22,500 bases of DNA, taken from a virus. Location: IMG/VR virus record IMGVR_UViG_3300032311_001056, positions 1 through 22,500 of that record; one strand, given 5' to 3'. The notes under the pieces are model-generated. The model was not told the origin of the DNA and searched no databases. It saw only the letters and a program-made list of their open reading frames with translations. Positions 20,044 through 22,500 of the stretch are shown piece after piece. Numbering within the stretch: the stretch's first letter is position 1; each line of letters opens with the position of its first letter. The translations under genes and the position numbers were made by a program.

Positions 20044-22500
20044 ATGGCTGTTAAAATTTCTCAACTTCCTTCAAATAATTTACCATATCAAGGATCAGAA
20101 CAAATACCTTTGGTACAAGGTGGTGTAACAAGAGTGGGTACTTTAAGTTCATTTACTTCATATCTTTCTGGAAGTTTGTTAACTATCAATAAATTTTCTC
20201 AATTAAGTGGAGAATTTGCTTCAAGAATTAAAAATAATAATTTCACAACATCACAAACAGTATTTGGATCAGTAACAGCAAAAAGTTTCATACTATCAGG
20301 CGGATATACATTTGAATCAACTGCAAATTCTTTAAAAATGAGACCTGATACCATTGCTATATCGGGAAGTAATAACACCTTTATAGGTAATTGTGCTGGA
20401 ATTAATAACACAACAGGAAATTGTAATAACTTTATAGGTAATAATGCTGGACGTAGTAATACATATGGATGCAGTAATAACTTTATAGGTTATCGTGCTG
20501 GATTTTGTAACACAACAGGAGGATATAATACCTTTATAGGTAGTCGTGCTGGGCGTGATAACACAACAGGAAGTTATAATAACTTTATAGGTGGTTGTGC
20601 TGGAGCTAATAACACATATGGATCTAATAATAACTTTTTAGGTTATCGTGCTGGATACAAAAATTCATCAGGAAACCATAATAACTTTATGGGTTGTTAT
20701 ACTGGATATAATAATACAACAGGAAATAATAATAACTTTTTAGGTAACCGTGCTGGATTTAATAACATATCAGGAAATAATAATAACTTTTTAGGTAATG
20801 AAGCTGGACGTTATAACACAACAGGAAATAATAATACATTTTTAGGTAATCAAGCTGGACGTTATAACACAACAGGAAATAATAATACATTTTTAGGTAA
20901 TCAAGCTGGACGTTATAACACAACAGGAAATAATAATAACTTTTTAGGTTATGGTGCTGGATATTGTAACACAATAGGAAATAATAATACCTTTTTAGGT
21001 GATGGTGCTGGTAAGTTTATGAAGTATGGAAATAGTAATACATTCATAGGTAATTCTACTGGAAAAGAAATGTTTCGCGGGTATAGTAATATATTCATAG
21101 GTGATCAAGCTGGTACATTAATTTCTCAATATAATACACCATCCAGTCCATCTAATAATTTTTTCGCAGGTTATAAAGCTGGATATGGATATGTTAATAC
21201 ATGCGCCCCAAATGCTGCATATTCCGCCACTAACAACATAGCAGTAGGATTTCAAGCTGGTTGTTCATTGGGTGCTAGATATTCTTGTTATTATAACGGT
21301 TATGATACTTATGCTGTAGGCAGCTCAACACAGCACAATATATTTTTAGGTGAACGCGCTGGTGAATGCAGTAGAGCTTGTGGTGATGCTTATAGTTCAT
21401 ATGCTGCAAAATTTAATAACTTTTTAGGTTATCGTGCTGGACGCTATAACACAACAGGATGTAATAATAACTTTTTAGGTTGCTATGCTGGATATAGTAA
21501 CCAGACAGGAGATAATAATAACTTTTTAGGAAGGGGAGCTGGACTTAATAACACATCAGGAAGTTACAATAACTTTTTAGGTTGTTTAGCTGGACAAAGT
21601 AATATATCAGGACGTTTTAATAACTTTATAGGTAGCCGATCTGGACGTTATAACACATCAGGAAATCATAATAATTTTTTAGGTAATAAGGCTGGATATC
21701 GTAACACAACAGGATTTTATAATAACTTTTTAGGTGCTTTTGCTGGATGTTGTAACACATCAGGAAATCATAATAATTTTTTAGGTAGTAATACTGGAAT
21801 ATTTAACACATCAGGAAGTTGCAATAACTTTATAGGTAGACAATCTGGATATAGCAATACAACAGGAAGTTTTAATAACTTTTTAGGCAATCAAACTGGA
21901 TTTAGTAATACAATAGGAAGTCGAAATAACTTTCTGGGTTATAGTGCTGGACGTAGTAACACAACAGGATGTTGCAATAACTTTATAGGTAATTTAGCTG
22001 GTCAATTTAACACAACAGGAGGTTGCAATAACTTTATAGGTAATGAAGCTGGACGTTATAACACAACAGGAATTTATAATAACTTTATAGGTAATCGTGC
22101 TGGACGTAATAACACAACAGGATGTAATAATAACTTTTTAGGTTATCGTGCTGGCGAATGTAACACAACAGGAATTTATAATAACTTTATAGGTCTTAAT
22201 GCTGGAAATTTTAATACATCAGGAAATGACAATAACTTTATAGGTGATAATTCTGGATGTAGTAACACAACAGGAAGTAGTAATAACTTTTTAGGTAATG
22301 AAGCTGGAAGTTGTAATACAAGAGGATGTAATAATAACTTTATAGGTAATCGTGCTGGACGTATTAATACAACAGGGAGTGGAAATATTATAATAGGTAC
22401 AAGTGCAGATACTCTTACAAATAGTTTGAGTAATGTCGTAGTATTTGGTAACGGTGCAATTGCTACTGAATCAAATCAGTTTGTTGTAAGTACAAATACA
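20044..22500 (+). CDS. Tail fibre/adhesin with 17-residue NNF(I/L)GxxAG repeats, partial
   Basis: The frame is open for 819 codons from ATG 20044 to the right edge, so the C-terminus is missing. It starts MAVKISQLPSNNLPYQGSEQ with IPLVQGG soon after, an N-terminal form I recall from many phage tail fibres. After about 110 residues come regular 17-residue repeats of the form N-(N/T)-F-(I/L)-G-x-x-A-G-x-x-N-T-(T/S)-G-x-x: 14 units (residues 111-348), a 109-residue irregular section, then 19 units (458-780). The array ends in VVVFGNGAIATESNQFVV, a transition that in similar proteins precedes a C-terminal chaperone or S74-type domain, not seen here. A beta-helical shaft or receptor-binding stalk is likely. 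It is divergent from the clamp-loader operon. Confidence 0.88.
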   Translation, partial: MAVKISQLPSNNLPYQGSEQIPLVQGGVTRVGTLSSFTSYLSGSLLTINKFSQLSGEFASRIKNNNFTTSQTVFGSVTAKSFILSGGYTFESTANSLKMRPDTIAISGSNNTFIGNCAGINNTTGNCNNFIGNNAGRSNTYGCSNNFIGYRAGFCNTTGGYNTFIGSRAGRDNTTGSYNNFIGGCAGANNTYGSNNNFLGYRAGYKNSSGNHNNFMGCYTGYNNTTGNNNNFLGNRAGFNNISGNNNNFLGNEAGRYNTTGNNNTFLGNQAGRYNTTGNNNTFLGNQAGRYNTTGNNNNFLGYGAGYCNTIGNNNTFLGDGAGKFMKYGNSNTFIGNSTGKEMFRGYSNIFIGDQAGTLISQYNTPSSPSNNFFAGYKAGYGYVNTCAPNAAYSATNNIAVGFQAGCSLGARYSCYYNGYDTYAVGSSTQHNIFLGERAGECSRACGDAYSSYAAKFNNFLGYRAGRYNTTGCNNNFLGCYAGYSNQTGDNNNFLGRGAGLNNTSGSYNNFLGCLAGQSNISGRFNNFIGSRSGRYNTSGNHNNFLGNKAGYRNTTGFYNNFLGAFAGCCNTSGNHNNFLGSNTGIFNTSGSCNNFIGRQSGYSNTTGSFNNFLGNQTGFSNTIGSRNNFLGYSAGRSNTTGCCNNFIGNLAGQFNTTGGCNNFIGNEAGRYNTTGIYNNFIGNRAGRNNTTGCNNNFLGYRAGECNTTGIYNNFIGLNAGNFNTSGNDNNFIGDNSGCSNTTGSSNNFLGNEAGSCNTRGCNNNFIGNRAGRINTTGSGNIIIGTSADTLTNSLSNVVVFGNGAIATESNQFVVSTNT
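20374..21087 (+). repeat. 51-bp tandem coding repeat, array 1 (14 units)
   Basis: Fourteen in-frame 51-bp units with no indel. The typical unit encodes NNFLGNRAGFNNISGNN; the last two units (from 20986) are degenerate in their second half. Units at 20833-20883 and 20884-20934 are identical base for base, and the unit before them differs at a few bases only. Confidence 0.92.
21415..22383 (+). repeat. 51-bp tandem coding repeat, array 2 (19 units)
   Basis: Nineteen in-frame 51-bp units. Framework codons (AAT AAC TTT, GGT, GCT GGA, AAC ACA ACA GGA) recur with the same synonymous choices, while codon pairs 6-7, 10-11 and 16-17 differ in nearly every unit. A degenerate twentieth unit (NIIIGTSAD) leads into unique sequence. 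Confidence 0.92.

Noticed and set aside
20199-20974. Minus-strand open frames within the fibre gene, including a repetitive Tyr/Leu/Cys-rich one
   Set aside because: They mirror the 51-bp repeat on the opposite strand and have no start motif; the plus-strand frame is continuous through the region.
20374-22383. A CRISPR array as explanation for the regular 51-bp repeats
   Set aside because: The unit is a multiple of three, the frame is open throughout, and framework and variable codons interleave inside each unit rather than forming separate repeats and spacers.
20374-22383. A diversity-generating retroelement variable region
   Set aside because: Many variable codons are NNT, but others (GAA, CAA, TTA, AAG) break an adenine-only pattern, variation is spread over 33 units, and no reverse transcriptase or template repeat is in the window.

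Overview
The window looks like part of a low-GC, T4-like tailed phage genome (Caudoviricetes, myovirus morphology), probably aquatic. The anchors are a gp25-like and a gp6-like baseplate protein, a gp44-type clamp-loader ATPase with intact motifs, and a tail-fibre-type protein built on NNF(I/L)GxxAG repeats. No host genes, tRNAs, insertion sequences or CRISPR arrays were seen. The host is unknown. Almost no start codon has a Shine-Dalgarno sequence, and most isolated starts instead carry an AT-rich NTAAATAW motif 4-8 nt upstream. That fits either T4-type late promoters placed very close to the gene, or a host with SD-independent initiation such as Bacteroidota (inference).

Layout. (1) 1-13490, all minus strand: a baseplate/tail operon read right to left. 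It holds gp25, gp6, a 1617-residue modular protein (Thr/Pro linker, PKD domain, lectin-like C-terminus), a 903-residue conserved structural protein, a 179-residue beta-sandwich protein, a 775-residue protein and a partial gene running off the left edge. Several joins are 4-base ATGA overlaps. (2) 13514-17301: five genes of unknown function, three on minus and two on plus. Four have N-termini resembling the capsid-targeting leaders of T4 internal head proteins, ending in an (I/L)xE prohead-protease-type site; three encode basic Lys/Cys-rich modules. I read this as a candidate set of packaged, possibly ejected, internal virion proteins. (3) 17298-20004, minus: a compact operon of a small acidic protein, an epimerase/reductase resembling the UER1/NRS-ER and RmlD families, an RmlA-type nucleotidyltransferase, and the clamp loader. 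(4) 20044 to the right edge, plus: an incomplete fibre gene with 33 regular 51-bp repeats in two arrays.

How the genes fit together. The left half builds the baseplate and its carbohydrate-binding appendages, and the right edge supplies a receptor-binding fibre. Between them lie candidate internal proteins, DNA-replication machinery, and enzymes for a deoxyhexose nucleotide sugar (rhamnose-like) that could modify the virion, the DNA or the host surface. There is no stretch above 300 bases without a gene; the longest gap is 85 bp (2952-3036).
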